Assembly (NCBI RefSeq): GCF_900143075.1
Contig: NZ_FRCY01000008.1
Coordinates: forward strand, 146,824 to 210,823
Direction of reading: 5' to 3'
Length of the DNA: 64,000 nt
Source of the DNA: Cyclobacterium lianum
GTDB lineage: Bacteria; Bacteroidota; Bacteroidia; Cytophagales; Cyclobacteriaceae
Position 1 is the first letter of the stretch, and each line of letters starts with the position of its first letter. This document shows, one piece after another, positions 52,993-62,915 of the stretch. A program made the translations under genes and the position numbers. The notes under the pieces were generated by a model that ran no database searches, had not been told where the DNA came from, and worked only from the letters and a program-made list of their open reading frames with translations.

Positions 52993-53761
52993 TTCTCAGG
53001 ATGATATTGGCTAAGGGCATTCCGATAAGGATTTCGAGTTTTTTGGCAGCGACAAAAAAATCACTCCTTGCATTTTCATATTCTGAACGCGCAATGGTAT
53101 GGATCTCCGCATTTCTCATATAGCTGGCAGCGTCCAGGTTTCCCATGTTAAATTCCATTTCCATCTGTTGCAGGTTTGTTCTGGCTTTTTCCTGCATCTC
53201 GTACCTGATCTGCATCAGACGGTGGGCCAGTAGTAAGCTGTTGTATTCTTCTACCACTTGCTCGCTCACTACCAGTTCCATTTCACGGGTTTTAAAAAAG
53301 GTAGCCTCCAATTCATGCTGTTGTAGCTGAATTCGATTGCCTCTGTTAAAAATTTCAGAAAAAGGTATGCTCAGATTTGCTCCGGCCCGGTAGCCGTTGG
53401 CGATATTCGATAAATCTCCACCACCCTGCGGTCCGGTAGTCAAAATGGCCTGGTTGCCATACCCGTAATCGATGTATATCCGAAACAAGTCAGTCCAGGA
53501 TTTTTTAGCCAGTTTCACCCTTTCCTCCGCTGAGCCGACAAGCGCCTCGTTGAGCTTGATGGTGGGGTGATTGGCCAAAGCCATACTGATGATGCTGTCT
53601 AAACTGAAAAGCTGAGATTCCAACGGTCTATCCAATGCGAGCTTGTCCAGTGGATCGCTTGTTTCCTGCGCAATGCCTTTTGTTCCGGTTGAGAAAATCA
53701 CTGCAACTAAAATGACTATCAGCTTCGGATAAGATCTTGTTTTAAGCGGCACAAATTTCAT
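52982..53761 (-). CDS. Short TolC/outer-membrane-efflux-like protein
   Basis: 259 residues with a signal peptide (about 12-32). A single OEP-type repeat follows: LDSIISMALANHPTIKLNEALVGSAEERVKLAKKSW, YRAGANLSIPFSEIFNRGNRIQLQQHELEATFFK, VVEEYNSLLLAHRLMQIRYEMQEKA and MEFNMGNLDAASYMRNAEIH. Ordinary TolC proteins are about 420-500 residues with two such repeats, so this is half-size. Being first in the co-polymerase/polymerase operon, it probably serves exopolysaccharide passage through the outer membrane. On the reverse strand TATTTTTG at 53780-53787 is a plausible -7 box. Confidence 0.85.
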   Translation of the reverse strand: MKFVPLKTRSYPKLIVILVAVIFSTGTKGIAQETSDPLDKLALDRPLESQLFSLDSIISMALANHPTIKLNEALVGSAEERVKLAKKSWTDLFRIYIDYGYGNQAILTTGPQGGGDLSNIANGYRAGANLSIPFSEIFNRGNRIQLQQHELEATFFKTREMELVVSEQVVEEYNSLLLAHRLMQIRYEMQEKARTNLQQMEMEFNMGNLDAASYMRNAEIHTIARSEYENARSDFFVAAKKLEILIGMPLANIILRNDN

Positions 53762-53914
53762 TTATTTATATATCAATGACAAAAATAGGTTTACGTAAAA
53801 TAATTTACTGTTTTAGCTCTATTTTTAAAATAAAAGTAACAAAATTTTTAATTTATCCTTTTTTTTTGAATTTAAATTTACAGCGTATATATTCATTAAT
53901 TATTTAAATGTTTG

Positions 53915-54571
53915 ATGATAAGGCACAATATTGCAGGAAAACTGAGCGAAAAAAGTCGGCTCCTCTATGGCAGGAAAGCAAGTGGTGTGATCGAGAAAAT
54001 CAATCTGTATGTGGACCTGGTAAAGGATATCCTTCAAGGATCGTGGAGGTTGCTGAATGCCAGATTTTACCTCCGCAATTGTGCGCAGGTTGGTAAGTGG
54101 GTGACGGTCAGAGGCAGGCTGCGAGTGGAAGGCGCCGGAAAAATTGCGGTTGGAGACCACTGCAAGATATGGTCGCATATGGGCACTACCCAGTTGTTTG
54201 CAGACAGAGGGGCATCGCTCGAAATCGGGGAAGGGACCTTCATCAATACTGCCTGTATTGTTTCGGCAAGTGAACGCATATCCATAGGTAAAAATTGCCA
54301 GATAGCCAATCAGGTGATCATCATGGATGGAGACTTCCATGGCGTAGACGACCGGTCGGCCAAGGGGAAATCTGCCGCAATCATTATTGAAGAAGATGCC
54401 TGGCTGGCTACCAGATCGATGGTGCTGAAAGGTGTAAGAATTGGCAAGGGTGCAGTAGTGGCGGCAGGGGCAGTGGTTACCAGGGATGTAGCACCATATA
54501 CAATGGTGGGAGGAGTTCCGGCAAAAACAATTCGAAAATTACAAGAAAACCAAACCGTTTTGACGGATTAA
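53915..54571 (+). CDS. Hexapeptide-repeat acyltransferase (left-handed beta-helix)
   Basis: The ATG at 53915 (MIRHNIAGKL) is preferred to the TTG one codon earlier, giving 218 residues. The N-terminal part is helical. From about 70 on, LbH hexapeptide turns occur (ITVGDHC-like spacing: IAVGDHCKIW, LEIGEGTFIN, ISIGKNCQIA), then VIIMDGDFHGVDD and the maltose/galactoside acetyltransferase-like end VRIGKGAVVAAGAVVTRDVAPYTMVGGVPAKTIRKL. It likely acetylates a sugar of the exopolysaccharide. It is divergent from the TolC-like gene. Confidence 0.9.
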   Translation: MIRHNIAGKLSEKSRLLYGRKASGVIEKINLYVDLVKDILQGSWRLLNARFYLRNCAQVGKWVTVRGRLRVEGAGKIAVGDHCKIWSHMGTTQLFADRGASLEIGEGTFINTACIVSASERISIGKNCQIANQVIIMDGDFHGVDDRSAKGKSAAIIIEEDAWLATRSMVLKGVRIGKGAVVAAGAVVTRDVAPYTMVGGVPAKTIRKLQENQTVLTD

Positions 54572-54618
54572 ATTGCTTAATTGGAGCGTCAAAAAGTGAA
54601 ATTAAACCTGAAAATTAA

Positions 54619-55317
54619 ATGATCCGTTGCGTAATTATAGACGATGATGCTGCCAGCATCGAGGTGTTATCGCATTATATTTCCAAAACCAAATCCCTGG
54701 ATCTGAAAGCTAAATTTACAGATGCCATAGAAGGGCTGAATTTCCTAAAGGAAAACAGGGGCAGTATTGATTTGATATTACTGGATATCGAAATGCCTGA
54801 AATGAACGGTTTTGAAATTCTCAAACACAGCCAATACGACGGAGCATTGATCGTAATTTCCGCAAATCATGAAAACGCCATATCTGCATTTGAGACCAAT
54901 GCCTGTTTCTATTTGCAGAAGCCATTTGCCTATGCCCAATTTCTGAAAGGGGTAGAGAAATGCAAAGAGACAGAGATCAGAATTGATCCCAATGCCTATT
55001 CCAAAGACTTTATTTTCGTAAAAGACGACAGGCTATACAAAAAAATTCTTTTTGGAGAAATCAGTTATTGCGAGGGAAAAGGAGACTACATCAGTTTGAA
55101 ATGCAAATCTCAGACCTACACCATCAAATCCACCATCTCTAATTTTTTAGACAAGCTGTCCGGCAACCCGGAATTTGTACAGGTGCACCGCTCCTATGTC
55201 ATAAACCTACATTATCTGACTGATTTTGACAGTGATACAGCGGTAGTGGATGGGAAAATTATCCCGATAGGTGCCAAATATAAGGAACAGCTAAAAAATA
55301 GCGTCAATTTTCTTTAG
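54619..55317 (+). CDS. LytTR-family response regulator
   Basis: 232 residues. The N-terminal receiver has the acidic residues D8-D9-D10, phospho-acceptor D56 (LLDIEMPEMNG), the T/S position in IVISAN and the lysine in LQKPFAY. The C-terminal LytTR DNA-binding domain spans about 130-230 (FIFVKDDRLYKKILFGEISYCEGKGDYI, FVQVHRSYVINL). Family members activate surface, exopolysaccharide or competence genes. It lies 47 bases after the acyltransferase, on the same strand, and convergent with the large hybrid kinase, its possible partner. Confidence 0.93.
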   Translation: MIRCVIIDDDAASIEVLSHYISKTKSLDLKAKFTDAIEGLNFLKENRGSIDLILLDIEMPEMNGFEILKHSQYDGALIVISANHENAISAFETNACFYLQKPFAYAQFLKGVEKCKETEIRIDPNAYSKDFIFVKDDRLYKKILFGEISYCEGKGDYISLKCKSQTYTIKSTISNFLDKLSGNPEFVQVHRSYVINLHYLTDFDSDTAVVDGKIIPIGAKYKEQLKNSVNFL

Positions 55318-55348
55318 CCTACTAAAACCTGCACATGCTACCGGACAT

Positions 55349-58300
55349 TTAACTTTTCAGAAAATTTTTGATCAAACCCTTTACGGTATCCATTTCTTTG
55401 GTAAAATCCTCCATCATATCGCTGACACCGTTGGCCTTGAAGGAATTCAATTCTTCAAAAGTCAGCGCCATTTCATACAATTCACTGAGTCCTGCGGTAA
55501 GGGCTGATCCTTTTAGTTTGTGGCCTTCGCTGTTAAAGCCGGGAAGGTTTTGCTCTTCGAAATGTTTGGTCAATTGTTTTTCAGACTGATCCAGCTCGTT
55601 TAATGTCAATTGCAGTATGTCTTTGATGACCTTGGGCTCGTCACCAATGTATTCGATGACTTTGTCTATGTCAAAGTGTTTTTTTGAAAGGCTACCGATC
55701 GACGCATTATTGCCATTTTCTGCACTTGGGGGCACAGGAACCTCACCTTTGTTAGATCCGTGATTTGGTTTGATCCATTTTTCAAAAATCTGAACAATAT
55801 TTTTCTCCACGATAGGTTTGGCCACAAAGTCTACCATTCCGGATTCCATACACTTTTCTCTTTCACCTTTGACGTTTCCAGCAGTGATAGCGACGATGGG
55901 AATATCCTTGGTCTCCGGTGAGGATTTGATTTTTCGGGTGGCTTCATGTCCGCTCATTACCGGCATCTGTATATCCATAAGGATTATGTCTGGCCGAAAT
56001 GCCTGCGCCATTTCACATGCGGTCTGCCCATCAGTAGCTTCTAGTATTTTGGTATTCGGGGAAACTTTAAGCACGATGGTTTTGGCCAAAAACATGTTGA
56101 TGGCATTGTCTTCAGCGATCAGCACGATCAGGTCGGATGCAAGAGCTACTGCGTCGTTGTCAGCACTGTTGTCTGTGTTGGCGGGCAATTGCCTGGGGTT
56201 GAGTTGAGCCAGGCCATTGTAGAGGGCATTTATTTTGATGGGCTTGGAAATTTTGATTTCTATAGACAGTTCCTTACAGGTTCTATAGATAAAGTCGTCA
56301 TCGGCCGAACTGTGTAGCAGCATGATGGGACAACTGGCCTTATGCGGGGGGAAATTCTCCCTGATTTTTTTTACGGTCTCCAGACCATCCATATAAGGCA
56401 TGTTCAGATCCATCAATATCACATCATAGGGCTCCTGATGTTCGATCTTTTGCAGGGCGTCGAATCCATTCACAGCTTCCTCCATACGGATATTTTTCAG
56501 AGAGAACATTTCCTTCAGAATAAGCCGGTTGTTTTCGTTATCGTCTACCACCAGAACCCTTTGGATAAAGCTGATGTCGGTTTTTTTTATGTTGTCCCCA
56601 TGTTCTGTTTGCAAATTGATGTCAAAAAAGAATTTACTGCCCTCATCCAATTTGCTTTCCAGTTTTAGTTCAGAGCCCATCATGAACAAAAGTTTATTGG
56701 ATATGGTCAGTCCCAGGCCTGTTCCACCATATTTTTTTGTAGTAGACCCGTCTTCCTGGGAAAATGCGTCAAAAATCTTTTGCTGGTTTTCCTCGGAAAT
56801 TCCTATTCCTGTATCCTGAACTTCAAAACGTACAATTCGCTCTTTTTCGTTCAGCATAGCGATGGTCTGTATTCGCAAAGCGATTTCGCCTTCGTTGGTG
56901 AACTTTACGGCATTGCCCAGGAGGTTAATCAAAATCTGCTTAAGCCGGATGTCATCAATAAAGATAAATCTGGGAAAATCCTTTTCCAGATGGAGCAACA
57001 TTTCCACTCCTTTGTTTTGTGCCTGGTAGGAGACCACATCAGTTGCCTGCCCTGCCAATTCAAAAATATCGGTTTTATTGATGTCTAACTCCAGTTTGCC
57101 GGCTTCGATCTTAGAAAAATCTAAAATGTCATTGATGATATTCAGCAGGGTGTTGGCCGATTGATTGACAATACCAATGTACTGGTTTTGCACCTCAGTA
57201 AGTCCGGTTTTTAGTAAAAGATCGGTAAAACCGATGATGCCGTTTAGCGGTGTCCTGATTTCATGGCTCATGTTAGCCAAAAACTCAGATTTCGCCAGGC
57301 TTGCTTTCTCGGCCAGCTCTTTGGATTCAATCAGATTTTTTTCGAGAATATTTCTGTCAATTGCGTTGGAGATGCTGTTTGCAAAGCTTTTAAGCAATGA
57401 AATTTCTGCCTGAGACCATTCCCTTTCCAATTTACAATCGTCATAGCCTATAAAGCCCCAGAACCCTGTGTTCGTAAAAATGGGTATGGCCAGTATGGAT
57501 TTGATGTTCTGGTTGGCCAGAAATTCCCGTGTGGAGGAGTCTTCCGGCATTTCTGATAGTATGGCAAAGAAAATTTCATTGTTTTCCATCGGCTCCACAA
57601 ACTCGCCGAAGAAATTGATGGGAACATTCTGAAGGTCTGGATTATTGATCTGAGGTTGAACTTCATCGGCGCTCCACTCAAACCTTTGTGAGGTGAGCAC
57701 GGACCCGTCCTCTGCAAAACTGTTTTCCCAATAATAGACCCTGTCAACATCAGCCGCTTTTCCGATCAGTTCCAGGCTTTTCGATATCGCTTCATATAGA
57801 TTCCGGTTGGACAACAACTCATCCGTAGCCCGGGAGATTGCCAGGAGCATCTGTTCTTTCTGAATAAGTTGGTTTTCCCGGCTTACCGTTTCATGGATAT
57901 CCTGTATTGTACCAAAAAGGTAGATACATTTGCCTTCTTCTATATGGGCCTCGCCAATGGTTCTAACCCAAATTTCCTTGCCTTTTCCGGTAATAATTTT
58001 TAACTTCTCATCCCAGGCCTTTCCATAATCACGTGCAAGTGCAAAGAGCTCCTGCATCCGCTCCCGGTAAAAGCCCTCTTTATAATACATGAAAGCGTCC
58101 TCTAAATCTGGATCAAAATCGGGACCTACTTCGAAAATGGCTTTTGTGATGTCGGTCCAGCTTAGCGAATTTTTTTCCGTATCGAATTTCCAGCCACCGA
58201 TTTTCGCCATTTTATGGGTTTGGCTGAGCAATTCCTTCGTATTCTGAATACTTCTTTCCAACCTTAACCTTTCGGTGATGTCTATAGAATTTCCGATAAC

Positions 58301-59446
58301 GTAACAATTGCCCTGGTAATCTTTTTCAAGTGTATTGCTGTACAGCCAAACCTTTAGGCTGCCATTTGTTTGCCTGGTCGTCATCAGCCCCTGGGCTTTT
58401 CCGTCCTGACGCAGCTCTTTAAAATAGGTGTCAATTTCCGGATGATACCTGGTAGGAATGATATCCCATAATTTTTTGGACAGCAACTCTTCTACGGTAT
58501 AGCCCAGCAGACGCGCTCCATAATTATTGAAACTCAAAAAATTGCCTTCCATGTCATGGGTAAGCATCAGGCCCTGACCGTTTTCAAAGAAGGAACGAAA
58601 TTTTTCCTCACTTGAACGCAGTCTTTCCTCTTTTTCCTTTTCTTCACTGATATCCCTGCCAATAGCAAAGATCCATTTGTTTTTTACGTCACCCGTAGCT
58701 GTCCAGGAGAAGGTTTTATAGCCGTGTTTCTGGGTTTTCAGGCGGTGTCTGAAACTGGTGGTAGCGTCCCCCCGGACCAGTTTATCGATTTCCGCCATGG
58801 TGCCTTTTACGTCGTCGGGATGGATGTAATCTGAAACAGGCTTGTCCGACAACTCCTCCTCACCATACCCCAGCAGGGTCTTGAATGCTTTGTTCACTTT
58901 GATAAACTTACCGTCGAATCTGATCACGGTAATCAGGTCCTGAGATATTCCCAAAGCTTTGCTCAAGAGCCGGTCCTCAAAATTTTCCATCCGGGCCCTG
59001 ATGTAGTCCTGTACTTGAAGCCTCAGCAAGTCCAGATTTTCTGCAAGGAACTTTGTGGATTCTGGTCGGGAAGACCGCAAGGCTATCAAAAATCCCAATG
59101 CACGATCTTCTTCATCTTTGATTGGCATTGCAGCCAGATAGGATGCCGGCGCAGATTGTTTTAAAAAATCACTCGCTGCAAATTTCTTGTCATCTTGTAG
59201 CTGCAGGGCTTCTCCAAAACCGCTGAGCCCATTCAAAAAGGGATATACCCCATCTTCGCGGGAAATATGTCGGTCTGTTTTATCTCCCGACTGCGCTTTG
59301 AGCCAGATTCCTTCCTGATCAATGAAGCCAATAAAAACCTGTTCACATCCGGTCAGCCTTTCCGCGAAAAGCAACATCCTATCGAAAAATCCGTTTTGAT
59401 TACTTCTAAACTGATAGAAATCAGCTGATTGATATGATTTTTTCAT
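55349..59446 (-). CDS. Hybrid sensor histidine kinase (GAF-PASx3-GAF-HK-REC-REC-HPt)
   Basis: 1365 residues without a clear membrane segment, so a cytoplasmic sensor. In order: GAF (about 15-150), PAS at about 165-270, 285-395 and 405-515, a second GAF (about 525-695), HisKA with [17 protein letters not shown] (about 710-775), HATPase ([12 protein letters not shown]), receiver 1 ([28 protein letters not shown]), receiver 2 ([26 protein letters not shown]) and a C-terminal HPt domain ([11 protein letters not shown]). All phosphorelay residues are present. The HPt can pass phosphate to separate receivers such as those at 41786 or 54619. The gene is isolated, with divergent GT2 upstream. Confidence 0.93.
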   Translation of the reverse strand: MKKSYQSADFYQFRSNQNGFFDRMLLFAERLTGCEQVFIGFIDQEGIWLKAQSGDKTDRHISREDGVYPFLNGLSGFGEALQLQDDKKFAASDFLKQSAPASYLAAMPIKDEEDRALGFLIALRSSRPESTKFLAENLDLLRLQVQDYIRARMENFEDRLLSKALGISQDLITVIRFDGKFIKVNKAFKTLLGYGEEELSDKPVSDYIHPDDVKGTMAEIDKLVRGDATTSFRHRLKTQKHGYKTFSWTATGDVKNKWIFAIGRDISEEKEKEERLRSSEEKFRSFFENGQGLMLTHDMEGNFLSFNNYGARLLGYTVEELLSKKLWDIIPTRYHPEIDTYFKELRQDGKAQGLMTTRQTNGSLKVWLYSNTLEKDYQGNCYVIGNSIDITERLRLERSIQNTKELLSQTHKMAKIGGWKFDTEKNSLSWTDITKAIFEVGPDFDPDLEDAFMYYKEGFYRERMQELFALARDYGKAWDEKLKIITGKGKEIWVRTIGEAHIEEGKCIYLFGTIQDIHETVSRENQLIQKEQMLLAISRATDELLSNRNLYEAISKSLELIGKAADVDRVYYWENSFAEDGSVLTSQRFEWSADEVQPQINNPDLQNVPINFFGEFVEPMENNEIFFAILSEMPEDSSTREFLANQNIKSILAIPIFTNTGFWGFIGYDDCKLEREWSQAEISLLKSFANSISNAIDRNILEKNLIESKELAEKASLAKSEFLANMSHEIRTPLNGIIGFTDLLLKTGLTEVQNQYIGIVNQSANTLLNIINDILDFSKIEAGKLELDINKTDIFELAGQATDVVSYQAQNKGVEMLLHLEKDFPRFIFIDDIRLKQILINLLGNAVKFTNEGEIALRIQTIAMLNEKERIVRFEVQDTGIGISEENQQKIFDAFSQEDGSTTKKYGGTGLGLTISNKLLFMMGSELKLESKLDEGSKFFFDINLQTEHGDNIKKTDISFIQRVLVVDDNENNRLILKEMFSLKNIRMEEAVNGFDALQKIEHQEPYDVILMDLNMPYMDGLETVKKIRENFPPHKASCPIMLLHSSADDDFIYRTCKELSIEIKISKPIKINALYNGLAQLNPRQLPANTDNSADNDAVALASDLIVLIAEDNAINMFLAKTIVLKVSPNTKILEATDGQTACEMAQAFRPDIILMDIQMPVMSGHEATRKIKSSPETKDIPIVAITAGNVKGEREKCMESGMVDFVAKPIVEKNIVQIFEKWIKPNHGSNKGEVPVPPSAENGNNASIGSLSKKHFDIDKVIEYIGDEPKVIKDILQLTLNELDQSEKQLTKHFEEQNLPGFNSEGHKLKGSALTAGLSELYEMALTFEELNSFKANGVSDMMEDFTKEMDTVKGLIKNFLKS

Positions 59447-59668
59447 GCTTTATAAAGAGTTAGCGCTATATTATTCTCAATAATAGCCCTTTTGATCTTT
59501 CTCCCGAATGAACAAAATTATTTGTTGATGGCAATCATTGAAATAGGAATCTATTTTTAAAAAGCCAAAATTCGGATAGCTATAAAATTTCCTTCTAATG
59601 CTCTTGTCTTTTGTGTACAAATTCGAAAATTTAATTTTAAATTCAAATTAGTAAACCTATTTAATCAG

Positions 59669-60850
59669 ATGCTTGATTTAATTTTCTGGATGGCAATCGC
59701 CATTGTGTGTTACACTTTTTTGGGATATGGTATGGTGCTTTATGCATTGGTAAAACTAAAAAAATGGCTTTCCCCTGATGAAGCTGGCCAAAATCAGGAC
59801 TTTTTCCCTCCTGTAAGTCTGGTAATTCCCTGTTTTAACGAGGCGGACATCATACCTGCCAAAGCAGAAAATTCCCTCTCGCTCGATTACCCGGCGGATA
59901 AGCTGGAAATTATTTTCATCACAGATGGATCTACCGACAACTTCAGGGAAGTGTTGGACGAATTTCCGCAGGTCAAATGTATGCACGATAACCGGAGGGG
60001 GGGGAAGACAGCAGCGGAAAATCGTGCAATGGCAGCCATAAAAACGCCGTTCGTGATCTTCACCGATGCCAATACCTTGCTCAATCCGGAAGCCATCGGA
60101 AACATGGTCAGGCATTTTAAATCGGAGAAGGTAGGCTGTGTATCGGGAGAAAAACGGGTCTTGATGGAAGCGTCTGAAGAGGCCAGCGCCGCCGGTGAGG
60201 GCATGTATTGGAAGTATGAGTCTTTTTTAAAACGCTTGGATTCCGAATTGCATTCAGCAGTGGGTGCAGCAGGAGAGCTGGTGGCCTTCAGGTCTTCGCT
60301 CTACGAGACATTGCCGGAAGATACCATTCTGGATGATTTCATGCAGTCAATGTTGATCGCCGCTAAAGGTTATAAAATTGTATACGAACCTCAGGCCTAT
60401 GCCCTCGAAAGTGCCTCTGCCTCGATTAAGGATGAATTGAAGAGAAAGATCAGGATTAGTGCAGGAGGCTGGCAGTCCATGAAAAGACTTCTTTCAAAGA
60501 TCAGGCCCTTCAATCAGGGGATGTTATTTTTCCAATATTTTTCTCACCGGGTGTTGAGGTGGACGATTACCCCTTTTTTATTGATTCTGATTTTTTTTCT
60601 GAATATTTCGCTCTGGTCAGCAGGCTTGCTGTACCAGTTGCTGATGGTGGCTCAGCTTCTGTTTTATTTTGCCGCGGCCCTGGGCTACCTGCTGGAAAAC
60701 AAAAAGATAAAGGTCAAAATCCTGTTTGTGCCTTTTTATTTCTGTTTGATGAACTATGCCGTCATTGCGGGTCTGTTCAGGTTTTTACAGGGAAGTCAGA
60801 AAAGTACCTGGGAGAAAGCCAGGCGCAGGACCAGCCAGAGCCGGTCTTAG
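59669..60850 (+). CDS. Membrane GT2 glycosyltransferase
   Basis: 393 residues. The N-terminal helix (LDLIFWMAIAIVCYTFLGYG) is followed by a GT-A domain: VSLVIPCFNEADIIPAKAENSL, FITDGSTDNFREVL, RRGGKTAAENRAM, VIFTDANTLL (DxN/DxD-like) and EDTILDDFMQSM. KRKIRISAGGWQSMK stands at the place of the QxxRW-type motif. Three C-terminal hydrophobic helices lie at about 290-375. It is the last gene of the exopolysaccharide region. The 60851-61283 gap after it has no recognisable gene; an interrupted palindrome GTCCTGGCAGGAC lies at 61028-61040. Confidence 0.88.
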   Translation: MLDLIFWMAIAIVCYTFLGYGMVLYALVKLKKWLSPDEAGQNQDFFPPVSLVIPCFNEADIIPAKAENSLSLDYPADKLEIIFITDGSTDNFREVLDEFPQVKCMHDNRRGGKTAAENRAMAAIKTPFVIFTDANTLLNPEAIGNMVRHFKSEKVGCVSGEKRVLMEASEEASAAGEGMYWKYESFLKRLDSELHSAVGAAGELVAFRSSLYETLPEDTILDDFMQSMLIAAKGYKIVYEPQAYALESASASIKDELKRKIRISAGGWQSMKRLLSKIRPFNQGMLFFQYFSHRVLRWTITPFLLILIFFLNISLWSAGLLYQLLMVAQLLFYFAAALGYLLENKKIKVKILFVPFYFCLMNYAVIAGLFRFLQGSQKSTWEKARRRTSQSRS

Positions 60851-61283
60851 TTGCCTGGATCTGCTCAAAACCTGGCACAGTACAATTTGGTGCGTATTGT
60901 TTACTGATTAAAAGCCTGCCCGAATAGGTTTCTATGGTAGCTGGAAAGTTCCGTTTTCAGCGTTTGATTGTTTTTCCCGATAAACGCAGTTAGTAGTAAC
61001 CTCAGTGCGATTGTTGGTAAAATAAAAGTCCTGGCAGGACGAAATGCCTGTAAACCGGGTACTATCCCGTGGAAATTGGGTAGCAATTTATCACTTTGGC
61101 GATATTGCCGCCGTTTCCAGCAACAATGCTGACAAAATCCGACTACTGACTTTCTTCTCTAAAACCTCTTCGACAAACCGTACTCAGGTAAACAATCCCC
61201 GCGGAGGACCTGAAAATTTTTTTAACAGGCAAATAGTCATAAATTAACCAATCGATTCAGTAAACTCTAAACCCAACGCTACA

Positions 61284-62063
61284 GTGAAAAGTGTATTGAC
61301 CTGTCTCCTGATTTTGATAATGAAGTCTGCATTTGCTCAAAAATTACCCCATCCTTCTGCCGTATTTGAATGGAACATGTTGCCTGCCGCTACGCAGGGG
61401 GCATTGGAAGAGAGAAAATTGCTGGACTGGCCCACAGAGACACTGGAAAATTTTGCCGTAGACCATTATGCCCTGGATACTTCTGCCGACACCACACTGG
61501 AACCTGGTGCCGAGCGACTGATTTTAGTAACAGATGGCCGCCTGGCTTTGGATATCAATGGTCGGGATGGTAGTCTGGGAGCGAGGAGCGTGGGCCTGAT
61601 TCCTGCGGGCATGTATGCACGGTTAACCGCATTAAACGAAAGGAAGGCGTCTTTCTTTGTCATCTCCTGGGAAACAGACAGAAAAGGACCGGATACCTCC
61701 CCATCAGCGCCAGAGCCCCTTTTGTTTGATTATACCGAAATGGAATTCAAGGAAAACGCACGTGGAGGGAGAAGGAGCATCATGCAGGCTGGTACAAGCA
61801 AACTAAATGAGTTGGAAATGCACATCACCACGCTTCGGGAAGGAGAAAAAAGTCATGATCCCCATGTACACGCCGATGAAGAAATCATTGTGGTCCTTCA
61901 GGGTGAGGTGGAAGAGTTGATCAACGGTACCGCCTATCGGCTGGGTCCCGGTTCTGTAATATACCTGGCTGCGTTTGACCCGCATGGCATACGCAATGCG
62001 GGAAGCGGTACCTGCGAATATTATGCTATCCGCTGGATTACGGATAAAACAGCCCGCCCATAG
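61284..62063 (+). CDS. Secreted (bi)cupin-domain protein
   Basis: The GTG start at 61284 (KSVLTCLLILIMKSAFAQ) gives a good signal peptide and 259 residues. The C-terminal cupin (about 175-250) has SHDPHVHADEEIIVVLQGEVE with the HxH...E metal ligands and SVIYLAAFDPHGIRN with the third histidine. The N-terminal half (about 45-135) looks like a degenerate cupin (LILVTDGRLALDING, GARSVGLIPAGMYARL) with no histidine pair. The layout resembles the ureidoglycine aminohydrolase and quercetinase bicupins, but the substrate cannot be stated. It is a single gene before the second sigma/FecR locus. Confidence 0.8.
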   Translation: MKSVLTCLLILIMKSAFAQKLPHPSAVFEWNMLPAATQGALEERKLLDWPTETLENFAVDHYALDTSADTTLEPGAERLILVTDGRLALDINGRDGSLGARSVGLIPAGMYARLTALNERKASFFVISWETDRKGPDTSPSAPEPLLFDYTEMEFKENARGGRRSIMQAGTSKLNELEMHITTLREGEKSHDPHVHADEEIIVVLQGEVEELINGTAYRLGPGSVIYLAAFDPHGIRNAGSGTCEYYAIRWITDKTARP

Positions 62064-62183
62064 TGCGTCCGTTCGTAAGCAGGGACTTTTTTTTTATTTA
62101 TCCCGGAAAAAGGTATATTTAGCAGCAAATGCCAGTACCTTCAATTCATCCAGACAGCCAAAACCAACCCAAATAGCCAGATC

Positions 62184-62774
62184 ATGGGATTATTGGATAA
62201 ACATTCGGACGAATCATTGCTCATTTGTCTAAGACAAGGCGATGTCAGGGCGTTTGATGAGCTGTACCACAGGTATGCGAGAAAACTCATGGCTTTTTCG
62301 CTGACATTTTTTACCGACGAATATCTGGCGGAAGAAGCCGTTCAGGAAATTTTTGTAAGAATTTGGGAGCGGAGAAAGAAGCTCGATGAGTCCAAATCAT
62401 TTAAGAGTTACCTCTTTCAGGCCGTGAAATTCTACATGTACAATCATATCCGTGACAGGAAGAAGGAATGCTGTCTGGATACGGCGACAAGCCATCATAC
62501 CCTGGTCAGTCAGGACACCGAAGCCAGGTTGGACTATGAAGAGCTGGAACAGCTGGCAATGGACATGATCGGGAAGCTGCCAAAGGTGCAGCAGGAAGTT
62601 TTTAAACTGAATAAAATGAAGGGCTTGAGCAGTGAGCAGATCGCCTTACAGATGAACCTCTCCAAACGTACCATTGAACATCACTTGTACCTGGCCTCCA
62701 AATCCCTGAAAAAGGGATTGCTGCACCACGCTTCTTTTTCCTGGGTCATTTTTACGGGCATATATTTTTACTGA
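62184..62774 (+). CDS. ECF-type RNA polymerase sigma factor
   Basis: 196 residues: region 2 at about 25-90 (FDELYHRYARKLMAFSLTFF, EEAVQEIFVRIWERR) and region 4 at about 130-182 (LPKVQQEVFKLNKMKGLSSEQIALQMNLSKRTIEHHL). A short hydrophobic C-terminal tail (FSWVIFTGIYFY), common in Bacteroidota susC-linked sigmas, follows. It heads the locus sigma-fecR-susC. It is only distantly similar to the sigma at 6092, so the two loci are probably not a recent duplication. Confidence 0.93.
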   Translation: MGLLDKHSDESLLICLRQGDVRAFDELYHRYARKLMAFSLTFFTDEYLAEEAVQEIFVRIWERRKKLDESKSFKSYLFQAVKFYMYNHIRDRKKECCLDTATSHHTLVSQDTEARLDYEELEQLAMDMIGKLPKVQQEVFKLNKMKGLSSEQIALQMNLSKRTIEHHLYLASKSLKKGLLHHASFSWVIFTGIYFY

Positions 62775-62915
62775 GACAATATCCCCATTTTCTACGGAAT
62801 TAAATTTTGATATTCTGATTTATCCCTAATCTTATATTTAATTTGATTATTTCTCGCTTTCCGTTAAGTAAATGTCCGGACTTGTGTTTTATACTGCCAA
62901 ATCACAATAAACCCG

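Noticed and set aside
61250-61257. AATCGATT upstream of the cupin gene, resembling the LacI operator core
   Set aside because: Only the inner 8 bases match and the flanks differ, so chance is adequate.
60851-61283. Possible small genes in the 433-base gap (frames near 60901-61086 and 61044-61247)
   Set aside because: Neither frame has a domain, signal peptide or convincing start, and they are on opposite strands overlapping each other.
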